From contig NZ_BMPI01000075.1 of assembly GCF_014647515.1 (NCBI RefSeq), positions 1,223-51,125 of the forward strand: a stretch of DNA of 49,903 bases. The letters run 5' to 3'. Positions 39,793-48,531 of the stretch are shown here, in pieces. Within the stretch, counting starts at the first letter, position 1, and the number at the start of each line of letters is the position of its first letter. The stretch comes from Dactylosporangium sucinum (lineage in GTDB: Bacteria > Actinomycetota > Actinomycetes > Mycobacteriales > Micromonosporaceae). The position numbers and the translations under genes were made by a program. The notes beneath the pieces were generated by a model, which searched no databases, was not told the origin of the DNA, and worked only from the letters and a program-made list of their open reading frames with translations.

Positions 39793-40635
39793 ATGGACGT
39801 CGCGGTGCTCGGGATGGGGCGGATGGGTCGGGCGATCGCCGGGCGGCTGCTCGGCGGCGGCCACCGGGTGACGGTGTGGAACCGCACGCCGGGCCGGGCG
39901 GGGGAGGTGCTCGCCGCGGGTGGCCGCGAGGCGTCCGGGGTCGCCGACGCCGTCGCCGGGGCCGAGGTGGTCATCACCATGCTCGCCGACGACGCGGCCG
40001 TGCGGGCGGTGGCGCTGGGTGAGCTGCGCGCGGCCATCGGCGCCGGGGCCGTGTACGTCGACTCGTCGACCGTGTCGCCGGAGTGCAGCGCGGCCCTGGC
40101 CGAGGCGTTTTCCGGCCGGTTCGTGGCGATGCCGGTGGTCGGGAGCCCGGTGGCCGTGACCGGCGGGCACGCCATGCTGCTCGCCGGGGGTGAGCCCGGG
40201 ATCGTGGCTCACCTGGGGCCGGTGATGACGGCGCTGTCCGGCTCGGTCCGGCGGTACGACTCCCCGCATCTCGCGCTGACCGCGAAGCTGGCGACCAACC
40301 TGATGCTGCTGTCGGAGGTGGTCGTCCTGGCCGAGTCGTTCGCGGTCGGCCGGGCCGGGGGCCTGCGCGACGAGCAGCTGCGGGAGCTCCTCGGGGCCAG
40401 CCCGATGCTGCCGGCCGGCGTGCGCAACCGGTTCGAGGACGTGCTGACCGGCAAGCAGGACGGCTGGTGGAGCACGGCCCTGGGCGCCAAGGACGCCGGC
40501 CTGGCCGTCGACATCGCCCGCCGCGCCCACGTCGACCTCCCGGCCGCCGACGCGATCCACCACCGCTACGAGCAGGCGGCCGCGTCGGGCCTGCAGGACG
40601 CGGACATCGCGGCGGTCGCTACGCTGTACCGCTGA
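39793..40635 (+). CDS. NAD(P)-dependent beta-hydroxyacid dehydrogenase-like protein
   Basis: The 280-residue protein has the Rossmann motif VAVLGMGRMGRAIAGRL, the WNRTPGRA strand typical of the NADP-preferring group, VYVDSSTVSPE, and the catalytic lysine region LTAKLATNLMLL. The family includes 3-hydroxyisobutyrate dehydrogenase, tartronate semialdehyde reductase and imine reductases; the substrate cannot be named. The usual GxxGxGxxxK-type helix is changed to HLALTAKLATN. ATG at 39793. Confidence 0.9.
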   Translation: MDVAVLGMGRMGRAIAGRLLGGGHRVTVWNRTPGRAGEVLAAGGREASGVADAVAGAEVVITMLADDAAVRAVALGELRAAIGAGAVYVDSSTVSPECSAALAEAFSGRFVAMPVVGSPVAVTGGHAMLLAGGEPGIVAHLGPVMTALSGSVRRYDSPHLALTAKLATNLMLLSEVVVLAESFAVGRAGGLRDEQLRELLGASPMLPAGVRNRFEDVLTGKQDGWWSTALGAKDAGLAVDIARRAHVDLPAADAIHHRYEQAAASGLQDADIAAVATLYR

Positions 40636-40738
40636 ACACGGCCACCGCGACGCGGCCCGGTCGCCCGCCGGACCGTCGGCCCCGCCTGGAGCGTGCTGAT
40701 CGGCCGTCGCCTCGGCCTGCCGTGGTGCGTCTGCGAGG

Positions 40739-41155
40739 ATGGGCGGCGTGGCAACGGTGTGCGTCGAGGTCGTCGTCGGGCTGCCGGCGCAGGTGGTGTG
40801 GGAGGCGGTCGCCGACGTCGGCGCCGTGCATCGCCGCCTGCTGCCCGGGCGGGTCGCGGACGCCCGGATCGAGGGCGACACCCGCATCCTGACCATGCCG
40901 GACGGCTCCCGGATCCGCGAGCTGATCCTGGCCACCGACCACGACCTGCGCCGCCTCGCCTACGCGGTGGTGGAGGGCCAGCGCCTCCCGCTCACGTACC
41001 ATCACGCGTCCTTCCAGGTCTTCGACCACCCGGCGGGCAGCCGCCTGGTGTGGCTGACCGACGTCCTGCCGCACGCGATGGCCGGCCAGGTCCGGGCCCG
41101 GGTCGAGCGCGCGATCGTCGAGATCGGCGCCGCCCTGGAGCAGCACGGCGGGTAG
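40739..41155 (+). CDS. SRPBCC-fold (START/Bet v1-like) protein
   Basis: The 138-residue protein has the layout of the SRPBCC fold: VCVEVVVGLPAQVVWEAVAD, then GDTRILTMPDGSRIREL and a C-terminal helix (ARVERAIVEIGAALEQH). Such proteins bind hydrophobic ligands or act as cyclases or dehydratases. An ATG at 40739 and a nearby GTG at 40748 are both possible. No clear partner is adjacent. Confidence 0.8.
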   Translation: MGGVATVCVEVVVGLPAQVVWEAVADVGAVHRRLLPGRVADARIEGDTRILTMPDGSRIRELILATDHDLRRLAYAVVEGQRLPLTYHHASFQVFDHPAGSRLVWLTDVLPHAMAGQVRARVERAIVEIGAALEQHGG

Positions 41156-41210
41156 CGCTCGTGGCAGGATTGCCGAGCTGTGACGGATTCCGGCCAGTAC
41201 GCTGGCCGGC

Positions 41211-42209
41211 ATGCACGTCGTCGCCGTCCTCGCCCTCGACCAGGTGATCCCGTTCGACCTGGCCACGCCGATCGAGGTGTTCAGCCGGGTGCGGCTCGCC
41301 GACGGCGGCGCGCCCTACGAGGTACGCATCTGTGCCGCGTCCGCCACCGTCGACGCCGGCGCCTTCACCCTGAACGCCCCGTGGGGGCTGGACGCCCTGC
41401 TCGACGCCGACACGATCATCGTGCCGGGCTGCGCCGACGCCACCCGCCCCGTGCCCGAGGAGGTCCTGCGGCACCTGCGCAAGGCGGCCGGCGGGGGCAC
41501 CCGCATCGCGTCCATCTGCGCCGGCGCGTTCACGCTCGCCGCGACCGGGCTGCTCGACGGCCTGCGCGCCACCACGCACTGGCTCGCGGCGCCGGCGCTG
41601 GCCGAGCGGTGGCCGGCGGTCGAGGTCGACCCCGGCGTGCTGTACGTCGACAACGGCCAGTTCCTCACCTCGGCGGGGGCTGCCGCCGGGCTGGACCTGT
41701 GCCTGCACCTGATCCGGCGCGACCACGGCTCGGCGGTCGCCGCCGACGCGGCCCGGCTGTCGGTGATGCCGCTCGAACGGGAGGGCGGCCAGGCCCAGTT
41801 CATCGTGCCGGAGCAGCCGCCGGCCCCGCGCGGCTCGGCCCTCGAGCCGCTGCTGCGCTGGATGCAGGACAACACGGACGCCGACCTCACGCTCGCCGAG
41901 CTGGCCGGGCGGGCCGGGATGAGCGTCCGCACGCTGAACCGGCGGTTCCGGGAGCAGACCGGCACGACGCCGCTGCAGTGGCTGCTGCTGACCCGGATCC
42001 GGCGGGCGCAGCACCTCCTGGAGACCACCGACCGGCCGGTCGAGCTGGTCGCCGCCGACGTCGGCTTCGGCTCGCCGACGGCGTTCCGGGAGCGGTTCAA
42101 GCGGGTCGTCGGCGCGGCCCCGCACACGTACCGCGCGGCGTTCCGGACCCGAAAGACGGGCGCGGGGCGTGAATCGCTCAGTTCTGGCCGCGGGCGTCCG
42201 ATCGGGTGA
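41211..42209 (+). CDS. GlxA-family transcriptional regulator (DJ-1/PfpI plus AraC HTH)
   Basis: The 332-residue protein has a DJ-1/PfpI-like domain at about residues 1-180 with the nucleophile-elbow segment RIASICAGAFTLA around C102. An AraC-type DNA-binding domain covers about residues 215-320 (LTLAELAGRAGMSVRTLNRR, PVELVAADVGFGSPTAFRE). The stop overlaps the start of the hybrid kinase by 4 bases (GTGA), which is an odd pairing. ATG at 41211. Confidence 0.93.
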   Translation: MHVVAVLALDQVIPFDLATPIEVFSRVRLADGGAPYEVRICAASATVDAGAFTLNAPWGLDALLDADTIIVPGCADATRPVPEEVLRHLRKAAGGGTRIASICAGAFTLAATGLLDGLRATTHWLAAPALAERWPAVEVDPGVLYVDNGQFLTSAGAAAGLDLCLHLIRRDHGSAVAADAARLSVMPLEREGGQAQFIVPEQPPAPRGSALEPLLRWMQDNTDADLTLAELAGRAGMSVRTLNRRFREQTGTTPLQWLLLTRIRRAQHLLETTDRPVELVAADVGFGSPTAFRERFKRVVGAAPHTYRAAFRTRKTGAGRESLSSGRGRPIG

Positions 42210-44212
42210 ACGTGCCCGGGCAGCTGTTCCTGGTTGGCAACCTGCTCATCATGGTCGCGTACGCCGCGATCACGCTGGCGGTCGCGGTGCCCGTGTGGCG
42301 GGCGGGGCAGCTGCGCACGAACAAGCTTGCCGTGGCGACCGCGCTCATCTTCTGCAGCTGCGCGGTCGGCCACGGGATGCACGCGGCGGCGGCGTACCGG
42401 GACGCGATGCAGGGCCATGCCGGGCACGCGCCGTGGTCGATGGCCGTGTGGGACCTGCTGACCGCCGGCATCGGCGGGTACTACTGGACCCTGCGGCGCA
42501 GCTACGGCGTCCTGCTCGGGCGGGGCGCGATCTACGTCAGCCCGTGGGAGCAGCGCCGGCTGGCCGAGGCGAGCGAGCGGGAGCGGGCCGCCCGGGCGAC
42601 CCTCGCGGCGGTCGTGGACGCCACCACCGACGCCGTCATCGGGGTGTCGCTCGACGGGGCGATCACCGCGTGGAACCGGGGCGCGGAGCGGCTCTTCGGG
42701 TACACCGCCGACGAGGTCCTCGGGCGGCCGGCGGCGATGCTCGCGGCCGACCAGGAGGAGGGGCAGCAGGCCGGGGTCATCGCGCGGATCGCGGCGGGGG
42801 AGCGGGACTTCGAGTACGAGGCCCGCCGGGTCCGCAAGGACGGCACGGTCCTCGCGGTGGCGGTCAGCATCGCGCCGATCGAGGACGCGACCGGCGCGCT
42901 GGTCGGCATGGCGGCCGTGGCGCGGGACATCACCGCGGCCAACGAGGCGGCCGCCAAGCGGCGGGCGATGGAGGAGCGCACCCACCAGGCGCAGCGCATG
43001 GAAAGCCTGGGCAAGCTGGCCGGCGGCGTCGCCCACGACTTCAACAACATCCTGGCCATCATCGCCAACTACACCGACTTCGCCGCCGAGGCGGTGGAAC
43101 TGCACGGAAGCCGCAGAGGTGCGCAAGGCGCGCGGGTCGGTGGCGGAGCGGGCGGCCGGAGCGTCGGGGACAGCGGAGGAAGCGCCGACGGTCCGAGCGG
43201 CGCCGCGGCCGTCCAGGCGGACCTGGAGCAGGTGCGGGTCGCCACCCGGCGGGCCATGAACCTCACGCGCCAGCTGCTCACGTTCACCCGCGCGGACGCC
43301 GTGCAGCCCCAGGACGTCGACCTCAACGCCGTCCTCGCCGAGGTCCAGGCCATGCTCTCCCGCACCATCGGCGGGCACATCAACCTCGTCACCGTCCCGG
43401 GCGGCGAGCCGCTGGTGGTGCACGCGGACCCGGGGCAGCTGCAACAGGTACTGCTGAATCTGGCGATCAATGCGCGCGACGCGATGCCCGACGGCGGGAC
43501 CCTGGTGATGGAGGCCGGGGCCGCGACGCTCGACGGGGACGTCGCGGACGTGCGGCCGGAGCTGGCCGCGGGGGAGTACGCGCGGCTCGTCGTGAGCGAC
43601 ACCGGCGAGGGCATGCCGAAGGACGTGGCCGAGCGGATCTTCGAGCCGTTCTTCACCACCAAGCCGCGCGGGCAGGGGACGGGGCTCGGCCTCGCCACCG
43701 TCTACGGGATCGTGACCGAGGCCGGCGGGGGGATCCACGTGTACACCGAGCCGCAGATCGGCACCACCTTCCGCGTCTACCTGCCGCGCGTCGCGCACGG
43801 CGCCGCGCCGGCGAAGGCCGCGGCGAGGGCGCAGCCGCCGGACGGCGGCGGGCTGCGGGTGCTGGTCGTCGAGGACGAGCCCGCGCTGGCCCAGGTCGTG
43901 TGCCGGATCCTCGTCGCGGGCGGCTACCAGGTCAGGGTCGCGGCCAACGGGGCGGAGGCGCTGCGCCTGCACGAGCTGCACGGGTGCGACCTGCTGCTCA
44001 CCGACGTCATCATGCCCGAGCTGTCGGGGCCGCGGCTGGCCGCCGCGCTCCAGGAGCGTCAGCCCGGGCTGCCCGTGCTGTACATGTCGGGGTACAGCAA
44101 CGGCCTGCTCGGCGGGACCCAGATCGTCGAGCCCGGCGTCGCTCTGCTGGAGAAGCCGTTCACCGGCGCCGAGCTGCTGCACAAGGTCCATCAGGTGCGC
44201 GCGGCGACCTGA
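42206..44212 (+). CDS. PAS-domain hybrid histidine kinase with receiver
   Basis: The 668-residue protein has about three membrane helices in the first 100 residues. A PAS domain follows (DATTDAVIGVSLDGAITAWN, about 135-245), then a DHp domain with H277 in GGVAHDFNNILAI, a HATPase domain (EPFFTTKPRGQGTGLGLATV) and a C-terminal receiver with D600 in LLTDVIMPEL. Between the two DHp helices is an unusual glycine- and serine-rich insert of about 45 residues (roughly residues 292-340). GTG at 42206 overlaps the upstream regulator's stop. Its 3' end overlaps the next convergent gene by 22 bases. Confidence 0.92.
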   Translation: MNVPGQLFLVGNLLIMVAYAAITLAVAVPVWRAGQLRTNKLAVATALIFCSCAVGHGMHAAAAYRDAMQGHAGHAPWSMAVWDLLTAGIGGYYWTLRRSYGVLLGRGAIYVSPWEQRRLAEASERERAARATLAAVVDATTDAVIGVSLDGAITAWNRGAERLFGYTADEVLGRPAAMLAADQEEGQQAGVIARIAAGERDFEYEARRVRKDGTVLAVAVSIAPIEDATGALVGMAAVARDITAANEAAAKRRAMEERTHQAQRMESLGKLAGGVAHDFNNILAIIANYTDFAAEAVELHGSRRGAQGARVGGGAGGRSVGDSGGSADGPSGAAAVQADLEQVRVATRRAMNLTRQLLTFTRADAVQPQDVDLNAVLAEVQAMLSRTIGGHINLVTVPGGEPLVVHADPGQLQQVLLNLAINARDAMPDGGTLVMEAGAATLDGDVADVRPELAAGEYARLVVSDTGEGMPKDVAERIFEPFFTTKPRGQGTGLGLATVYGIVTEAGGGIHVYTEPQIGTTFRVYLPRVAHGAAPAKAAARAQPPDGGGLRVLVVEDEPALAQVVCRILVAGGYQVRVAANGAEALRLHELHGCDLLLTDVIMPELSGPRLAAALQERQPGLPVLYMSGYSNGLLGGTQIVEPGVALLEKPFTGAELLHKVHQVRAAT

Positions 44213-46050
44213 CTGTCCTCGAGCGGCAGCGTGACGCTCAGGTGCGTGCCGCCACCGGCCGGGCTGGCGATGCGCAGCCGGCCGCCGATCGCCTCGACCC
44301 GGTCGCGCAGCCCGGCCAGCCCGGAGCCGAGGCTCGGGTCGGCGCCGCCCGCGCCGTCGTCGCGGACCGACAGGATGAGCTGCTCGCGGCGCGTGGCGGG
44401 GTCGGGCGCGAACTCGATGTCGATGTCGACCTCGGACGCGGCGGCGTGCTTGGCGGCATTGGTGAGCGCCTCGGACACCACGTAGTACGCGGCGACCTCG
44501 ACGCCGATCGGCAACCGGCGGCGCGGGCCGGTCCGGACGGCGACCGGCACCGGGCTGCGACGGGCGAGCGCCTTGATCGCCGAGCCGAGCCCGCCCTGCG
44601 ACAGGATCGCCGGGTGGATGCCGCGGGAGATCTCCTGCAGGTCGTCGAACGCGCTGCGCAGGCCGTCGGTGGTGCGGGACAGCCGGTCGCGCAGCTCGCC
44701 GAGCTGCGCCGGCACGAGCGCCTCGGCGGCGCGCAGCTCCAGCCCGAGCGAGACGAGCCGCTGCTGGACGCCGTCGTGCAGGTCGCGCTCGATGCGGCGG
44801 CGGGCCTCGTCGGCGGCGAACACCAGCCGGGCCCGTGAGCGGGTCAGCTCGGCCCGGTCCTCGGCGTTGGCGACGGCCGTCGCGACCAGCTCGGTGAACT
44901 GGGCGAGGCGCTGCTCGACGCCCGGCGGCGGCGGATCGGGCCGGGCCCACAGCACGGTCAGCACGCCCCAGACGCCGCCGTCGACGAGCACCGGCGCGGC
45001 GACCGAGGAGTGCATTCCCTCGGTGCGGGCGAGGTCGGCGAGGGTGCCGCGGCGGTCGCCGTAGCTGTCCATGCGGGCCGGCCGGGAGGTGCGCAGGACC
45101 AGCTCGGCCACGCCGCCGCTCACGTCGAGCCGCCGGCCCACGAGGCTGTCGAAGCCGGGTTTGCCGTACTCGGCGACGACCGTCACCGTGCCGGGCGCCT
45201 CGTGGCGCAAGAGCCGCGTGGCGTCGGCCCCGAGCAGCCGGGCCGTCTCCGCGGCGACCGCGGTCACCACGTCGGCCGGTGGGGCGCCGTGCGCGACGAG
45301 CACCGCCACCCGGCGCAGGATCGCCTGCTCGGCGGCCAGGGTGCGCAGCGCCGCCTCGGCCGCGGCCCGCTCGCCGGCCGCCGACAGCAGCGCCTCCAGG
45401 GGCGACAGCACCCGGTCGTACAGCCGGCGCAGCACCGGCGGCGGCAGGCCGGCGGGCACGACGAGGGCCCCGGTCCGGTTGTCGAGCCGCAGCGGGATGA
45501 CCACGCGCGGCTCCCCGTCGGCCGTCCCGGGGTCGTCGAGCACGATCGAGCAGGACGGCATCCCGAGCGTGTCGGCGATCCGGCGGGCGGCCTCGGGCAG
45601 CACCGGCGGCAGCTCGCCGGCGCCGAGCACGAGCCGGGCGAGCCCGGCGATGAGGTCCGCCTCCCCGCGCCGCTGGGTCGCCTCGGCCGCCCGCGACCGG
45701 GCCAGCCGGGCCAGGGCGCCGCCGAGCGCCGCCGTGAGCAGCAGCACCGCCAGCTCCAGCCAGTCGCGCAGGTCGGCGAGCGTGAAGCGGCGCAATGGGT
45801 GGACGTGGAAGAAGTCGAACGCGAGGGCGCTCGCGATGGCGGTCGCCACGCCCAGCCGCAGTCCCCAGACGATGGCCACGATCAGGACGCCGGGCAGGAA
45901 CAGGGCGCCGATGGCCTCGCGGGGCGCGGTCTGCGCGAGCGGATACGCCAGCAGCGTCTCCAGCACCACGAACAGTGCGCCGGCCGCGATGCCCCACCCG
46001 AGTGGCGGCGGCTCCGGCCGGACCAGCCAGGCGGCGAGGCGGGCAAGCAT
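44191..46050 (-). CDS. Orphan sensor histidine kinase with KdpD-like membrane domain and GAF
   Basis: The 619-residue protein has a four-helix membrane domain of the DUF4118 type (about residues 18-115, including AFDFFHVHPLRRFTL), a weak first GAF-like segment, a GAF domain (about 240-385), a HisKA_3 domain with H425 in RIERDLHDGVQQRL and a HATPase domain ending SPAGGGTHLSVTLPLE. No response regulator lies next to it. GAF plus HisKA_3 is also the design of DosS/DosT oxygen sensors, but those lack the DUF4118 part. ATG at 46050 is chosen because it begins the membrane domain; the open frame continues upstream to 46143. Confidence 0.88.
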   Translation of the reverse strand: MLARLAAWLVRPEPPPLGWGIAAGALFVVLETLLAYPLAQTAPREAIGALFLPGVLIVAIVWGLRLGVATAIASALAFDFFHVHPLRRFTLADLRDWLELAVLLLTAALGGALARLARSRAAEATQRRGEADLIAGLARLVLGAGELPPVLPEAARRIADTLGMPSCSIVLDDPGTADGEPRVVIPLRLDNRTGALVVPAGLPPPVLRRLYDRVLSPLEALLSAAGERAAAEAALRTLAAEQAILRRVAVLVAHGAPPADVVTAVAAETARLLGADATRLLRHEAPGTVTVVAEYGKPGFDSLVGRRLDVSGGVAELVLRTSRPARMDSYGDRRGTLADLARTEGMHSSVAAPVLVDGGVWGVLTVLWARPDPPPPGVEQRLAQFTELVATAVANAEDRAELTRSRARLVFAADEARRRIERDLHDGVQQRLVSLGLELRAAEALVPAQLGELRDRLSRTTDGLRSAFDDLQEISRGIHPAILSQGGLGSAIKALARRSPVPVAVRTGPRRRLPIGVEVAAYYVVSEALTNAAKHAAASEVDIDIEFAPDPATRREQLILSVRDDGAGGADPSLGSGLAGLRDRVEAIGGRLRIASPAGGGTHLSVTLPLEDSQVAART

Positions 46051-46124
46051 AGGCGGCCCCTCTTCGATCCGGATCGGGTCCGATGCTAGCCGCCGCGACC
46101 CGATCACCGGCTCACCCGCAGCGG

Positions 46125-46189
46125 TGTCAAACATTCTCGACATGGTGTCAAAGACGTGTTACCTTCGGGATGTCAAAGATTCTGTACAT
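46125..46189. repeat. Repeated TGTCAAA elements upstream of the HTH operon
   Basis: TGTCAAACATTCTCGACAT (46125-46143) and TGTCAAAGATTCTGTACAT (46171-46189) agree at 16 of 19 positions. A half copy, TGTCAAAGACGTGTTAC (46146-46162), lies between. The outer copies also have TGT/ACA-type ends, hinting at dyads. The block is relatively AT-rich, and 18 bases separate it from the GTG at 46208. It probably holds the promoter and operators for the operon's own HTH regulator and for the divergent kinase. Confidence 0.6.
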
Positions 46190-46207
46190 CCATTCCGGGA
46201 GCCGACC

Positions 46208-46636
46208 GTGACGCATGAGGAGAAACGAGCGTGGATCATGCTCGTGGTCAGCGTTCTGGCGTATGCCGCCTACGTCGTGACCGTGCTGGGCCGCGCGGAC
46301 GGCGGCGCCCTCGCGGGCGTGCACTACGCCGGCCCGCTGCTGTGGACGGTCGGCGGCGCCATCGTGGCGAACATCGTGGCGGAGATCGGCCTCGGCGTCG
46401 TCAACCCGCGGGCCTCCCGCGCCAGGGACGTGCGCGACAAGGAGATCGGCCGCCTCGGTGACCACGTCGGCCAGGCGTTCGTCGTCATCGGCGGGGTGTC
46501 GGCCATGCTCATGGCCCTCGCCGAGTGGGACTACTTCTGGATCGCCAACGTCATCTACCTGTGCTTCGTGCTCTCGGCGGTCCTCGGGTCGATCACCAAG
46601 GTCCTGGTGTACCGCGGGAGTCTCCCCCAGTGGTGA
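46208..46636 (+). CDS. Four-helix membrane protein of the HTH operon
   Basis: The 142-residue protein has four membrane helices: AWIMLVVSVLAYAAYVVTVL, LLWTVGGAIVANIVAEIGLG, AFVVIGGVSAMLMALAEW and IYLCFVLSAVLGSITKVLVY. A polar loop with RARDVRDKEIGRLGDHV separates the pairs. Such proteins commonly travel with a small XRE-type regulator, which follows here with a 4-base overlap. The function is unknown. GTG at 46208 follows CGGGAGCC. Confidence 0.8.
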   Translation: MTHEEKRAWIMLVVSVLAYAAYVVTVLGRADGGALAGVHYAGPLLWTVGGAIVANIVAEIGLGVVNPRASRARDVRDKEIGRLGDHVGQAFVVIGGVSAMLMALAEWDYFWIANVIYLCFVLSAVLGSITKVLVYRGSLPQW

Positions 46637-46857
46637 AGCCGACCCGCGTCACCAACCGCATCCGCGCGCTGCGCTTCGAGCGCGGCGAGATGACCCAGGC
46701 CGAGCTCGCCGACCGCATCGGCGTCACCCGGCAGACCGTGATCGCCATCGAGCAGGGTCGCTACTCGCCGTCGCTGGAGATGGCGTTCAAGATCGCCCAC
46801 GTGCTCGGCGTCCGGCTCGACGACGTCTTCCAGTACCCCGAGGAGGAAACCTCGTGA
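46633..46857 (+). CDS. Small XRE/Cro-type HTH regulator
   Basis: The 74-residue protein is one helix-turn-helix (ALRFERGEMTQAELADRIGV, TRQTVIAIEQGRYSPSLEMA) followed by a short tail, VRLDDVFQYPEEE. This is the YozG-like small regulator type. It overlaps both neighbours by 4 bases and probably controls the operon through the upstream TGTCAAA repeats. GTG at 46633. Confidence 0.9.
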   Translation: MKPTRVTNRIRALRFERGEMTQAELADRIGVTRQTVIAIEQGRYSPSLEMAFKIAHVLGVRLDDVFQYPEEETS

Positions 46858-47828
46858 AAGCCATCGTTCAGGATCGCTACGGGCCGGCCGACGTGCTCGC
46901 CCTGCGCGACACGGACCGACCGGCCGCCGGGCCCGGCAAGGTCCTCGTCGAGGTCCGCGCCGCCGGCGTCGACCCCGGCGTGTGGATCTTCATGACCGGC
47001 CGGCCGTACCTCGTCCGCATGGCCATCGGCCTGCGCCGCCCGACGCCGGCCGTGCGCGGCCGCGACCTGGCCGGCGTCGTGGCCGCGGTCGGCGACGGCG
47101 TCACCGGCTTCCGGCCCGGCGACGAGGTGTACGGCTGCGGCGAGAGCGGCTCCTACGCCGAGTTCGCCGTCGCCCGCGCCGACCGGCTCGCGCCGAAGCC
47201 CGCCAACCTCACCTTCGCCCAGGCCGCCGCCGTGCCCGTCTCCGCCATGACCGCGCTGCGGGCCGTCCGCGACGCGGGCGAGGTCGGCGCGGGCCAGCGG
47301 GTCCTGGTCATCGGCGCCGGCGGGGGCGTCGGCTCCTTCGCCGTGCAGCTCGCCAAGGCCCGCGGCGCCCACGTCACCGGCGTGTGCAGCGGGGCGAAGG
47401 CCGGCCTCGTCCGCGGCCTCGGCGCCGACGAGGTCATCGACCGCGCCAAGGACCGGTTCGACCGCGGGCCCGTGCGGTACGACGTGATCATCGAAACCGC
47501 GGGGGACCATCCGCTGGCCACGCTCCGGCGCGCGCTCACCCCGCGCGGCATCCTGGCCATCGTCGGCGGGAGCTACGACCGCGGCGGCCTCCTCGGCGGC
47601 TTCTCCCGGCAGATGTTCCGCGCCCCGCTGCTGTCGCTGTTCGTCGGGCAGCGCCTGCGCAGCGTCGGCGCCCGCGAGGACGCCGCCGACCTGCGCGAGC
47701 TCACGGCGCTCATCGAGGCGGGCGCGGTCACGCCGGCCGTCGAGCGCACCTACCCGCTCGCGGACGCCCCGGCCGCGCTGCGCGCCCTCGGCCACCGCCC
47801 CGCCGGCAAGCTGGTGGTGACGCTGTGA
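46854..47828 (+). CDS. Zinc-free MDR alcohol dehydrogenase / quinone oxidoreductase
   Basis: The 324-residue protein is a medium-chain dehydrogenase/reductase with GRDLAGVVAAVGDGVTGF and the nucleotide motif VIGAGGGVGSFAVQLAKARG. The catalytic and structural zinc cysteines are absent, which places it with NADPH quinone oxidoreductases and reductases of reactive enones. The substrate is unknown. It belongs to the HTH operon by overlap at both ends (GTG at 46854, stop at the next GTG). Confidence 0.9.
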   Translation: MKAIVQDRYGPADVLALRDTDRPAAGPGKVLVEVRAAGVDPGVWIFMTGRPYLVRMAIGLRRPTPAVRGRDLAGVVAAVGDGVTGFRPGDEVYGCGESGSYAEFAVARADRLAPKPANLTFAQAAAVPVSAMTALRAVRDAGEVGAGQRVLVIGAGGGVGSFAVQLAKARGAHVTGVCSGAKAGLVRGLGADEVIDRAKDRFDRGPVRYDVIIETAGDHPLATLRRALTPRGILAIVGGSYDRGGLLGGFSRQMFRAPLLSLFVGQRLRSVGAREDAADLRELTALIEAGAVTPAVERTYPLADAPAALRALGHRPAGKLVVTL

Positions 47829-48391
47829 TCGACCGCCGCTCCGCGCTCGCCGCCGGATTCGGCCTGCTGGCCATGGTCGTGCTGTCGGGGTACAGCTTCG
47901 CCACCCTCTCCGACGCGGGCGCCGACCTGCGCGGCGCCACCGCCGGGTTCGCGATCGTCGCCGTCCTCGACGTCGTCGTCGCCTGGGGCCTCTACGGTGT
48001 GCTCGCCCCGGCCGACCGCGGCCTCGCCCAGCTCTGCGCCGGGCTGCGGGTCGCCTACGCCGCCGCGTTCCTCGCCGCGCAGGGCAACCTGCTCGCCGGC
48101 CGGTCCGGCGTCGACGCCTTCGAGCGCGGCTGGGACCTCGCGCTGCTCGTCTTCGGCGTCCACCTGCTCGTCACCGGCTGGGCCGCGATCCGGGCACCGC
48201 ACGTGCCGACCTGGCTCGGCGCGCTGCTGATCCTGGCGGGTGCCGGGTACGCGGGCGACAGCCTCGGCACCATCGCCGGCTACGACCTCGGCCTGGCGAC
48301 GTTCACCTTCGTCGGCGAGGTCGTCCTCCTCGGCTGGCTGCTGTGGGCCGGCTACCGCGCGCCGAGGGGCGTGGGGAACAGCCCGGCCTGA
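47825..48391 (+). CDS. Multi-helix membrane protein (DUF4386-like)
   Basis: The 188-residue protein has about six membrane helices (ALAAGFGLLAMVVLSGYSFA at the start, FTFVGEVVLLGWLLWAGYRA at the end). The layout and the AGLRVAYAAAFLAAQGNLL segment fit the DUF4386 group often found beside small HTH genes. Function unknown. GTG at 47825 overlaps the upstream stop by 4 bases. It is the last gene of the operon. Confidence 0.8.
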   Translation: MIDRRSALAAGFGLLAMVVLSGYSFATLSDAGADLRGATAGFAIVAVLDVVVAWGLYGVLAPADRGLAQLCAGLRVAYAAAFLAAQGNLLAGRSGVDAFERGWDLALLVFGVHLLVTGWAAIRAPHVPTWLGALLILAGAGYAGDSLGTIAGYDLGLATFTFVGEVVLLGWLLWAGYRAPRGVGNSPA

Positions 48392-48531
48392 TGCGTGGGG
48401 GCGACGAGCGCGCCCCGGGCGCCCTCCCGGACGCCGAGTTCGACGCGAAGCGGCACGAGGTGTTCCGGCGAGTGCTGTGTCCAGAAACGTTGGCCGGGTT
48501 TTCTGTCATACCCGTGTGCTTGAGTGTGCGC

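Noticed and set aside
41315..45997. A 1560-codon open frame on the minus strand
   Set aside because: It runs opposite to the GlxA regulator and hybrid kinase and out of frame with the GAF kinase; composition is arginine/proline/alanine repeats typical of a GC-rich shadow frame.
48391..48531. A gene in the stretch before the TnpB remnant
   Set aside because: Frames here are short, without ribosome sites or recognisable residues; the AT-richer part is better read as the element's left end.
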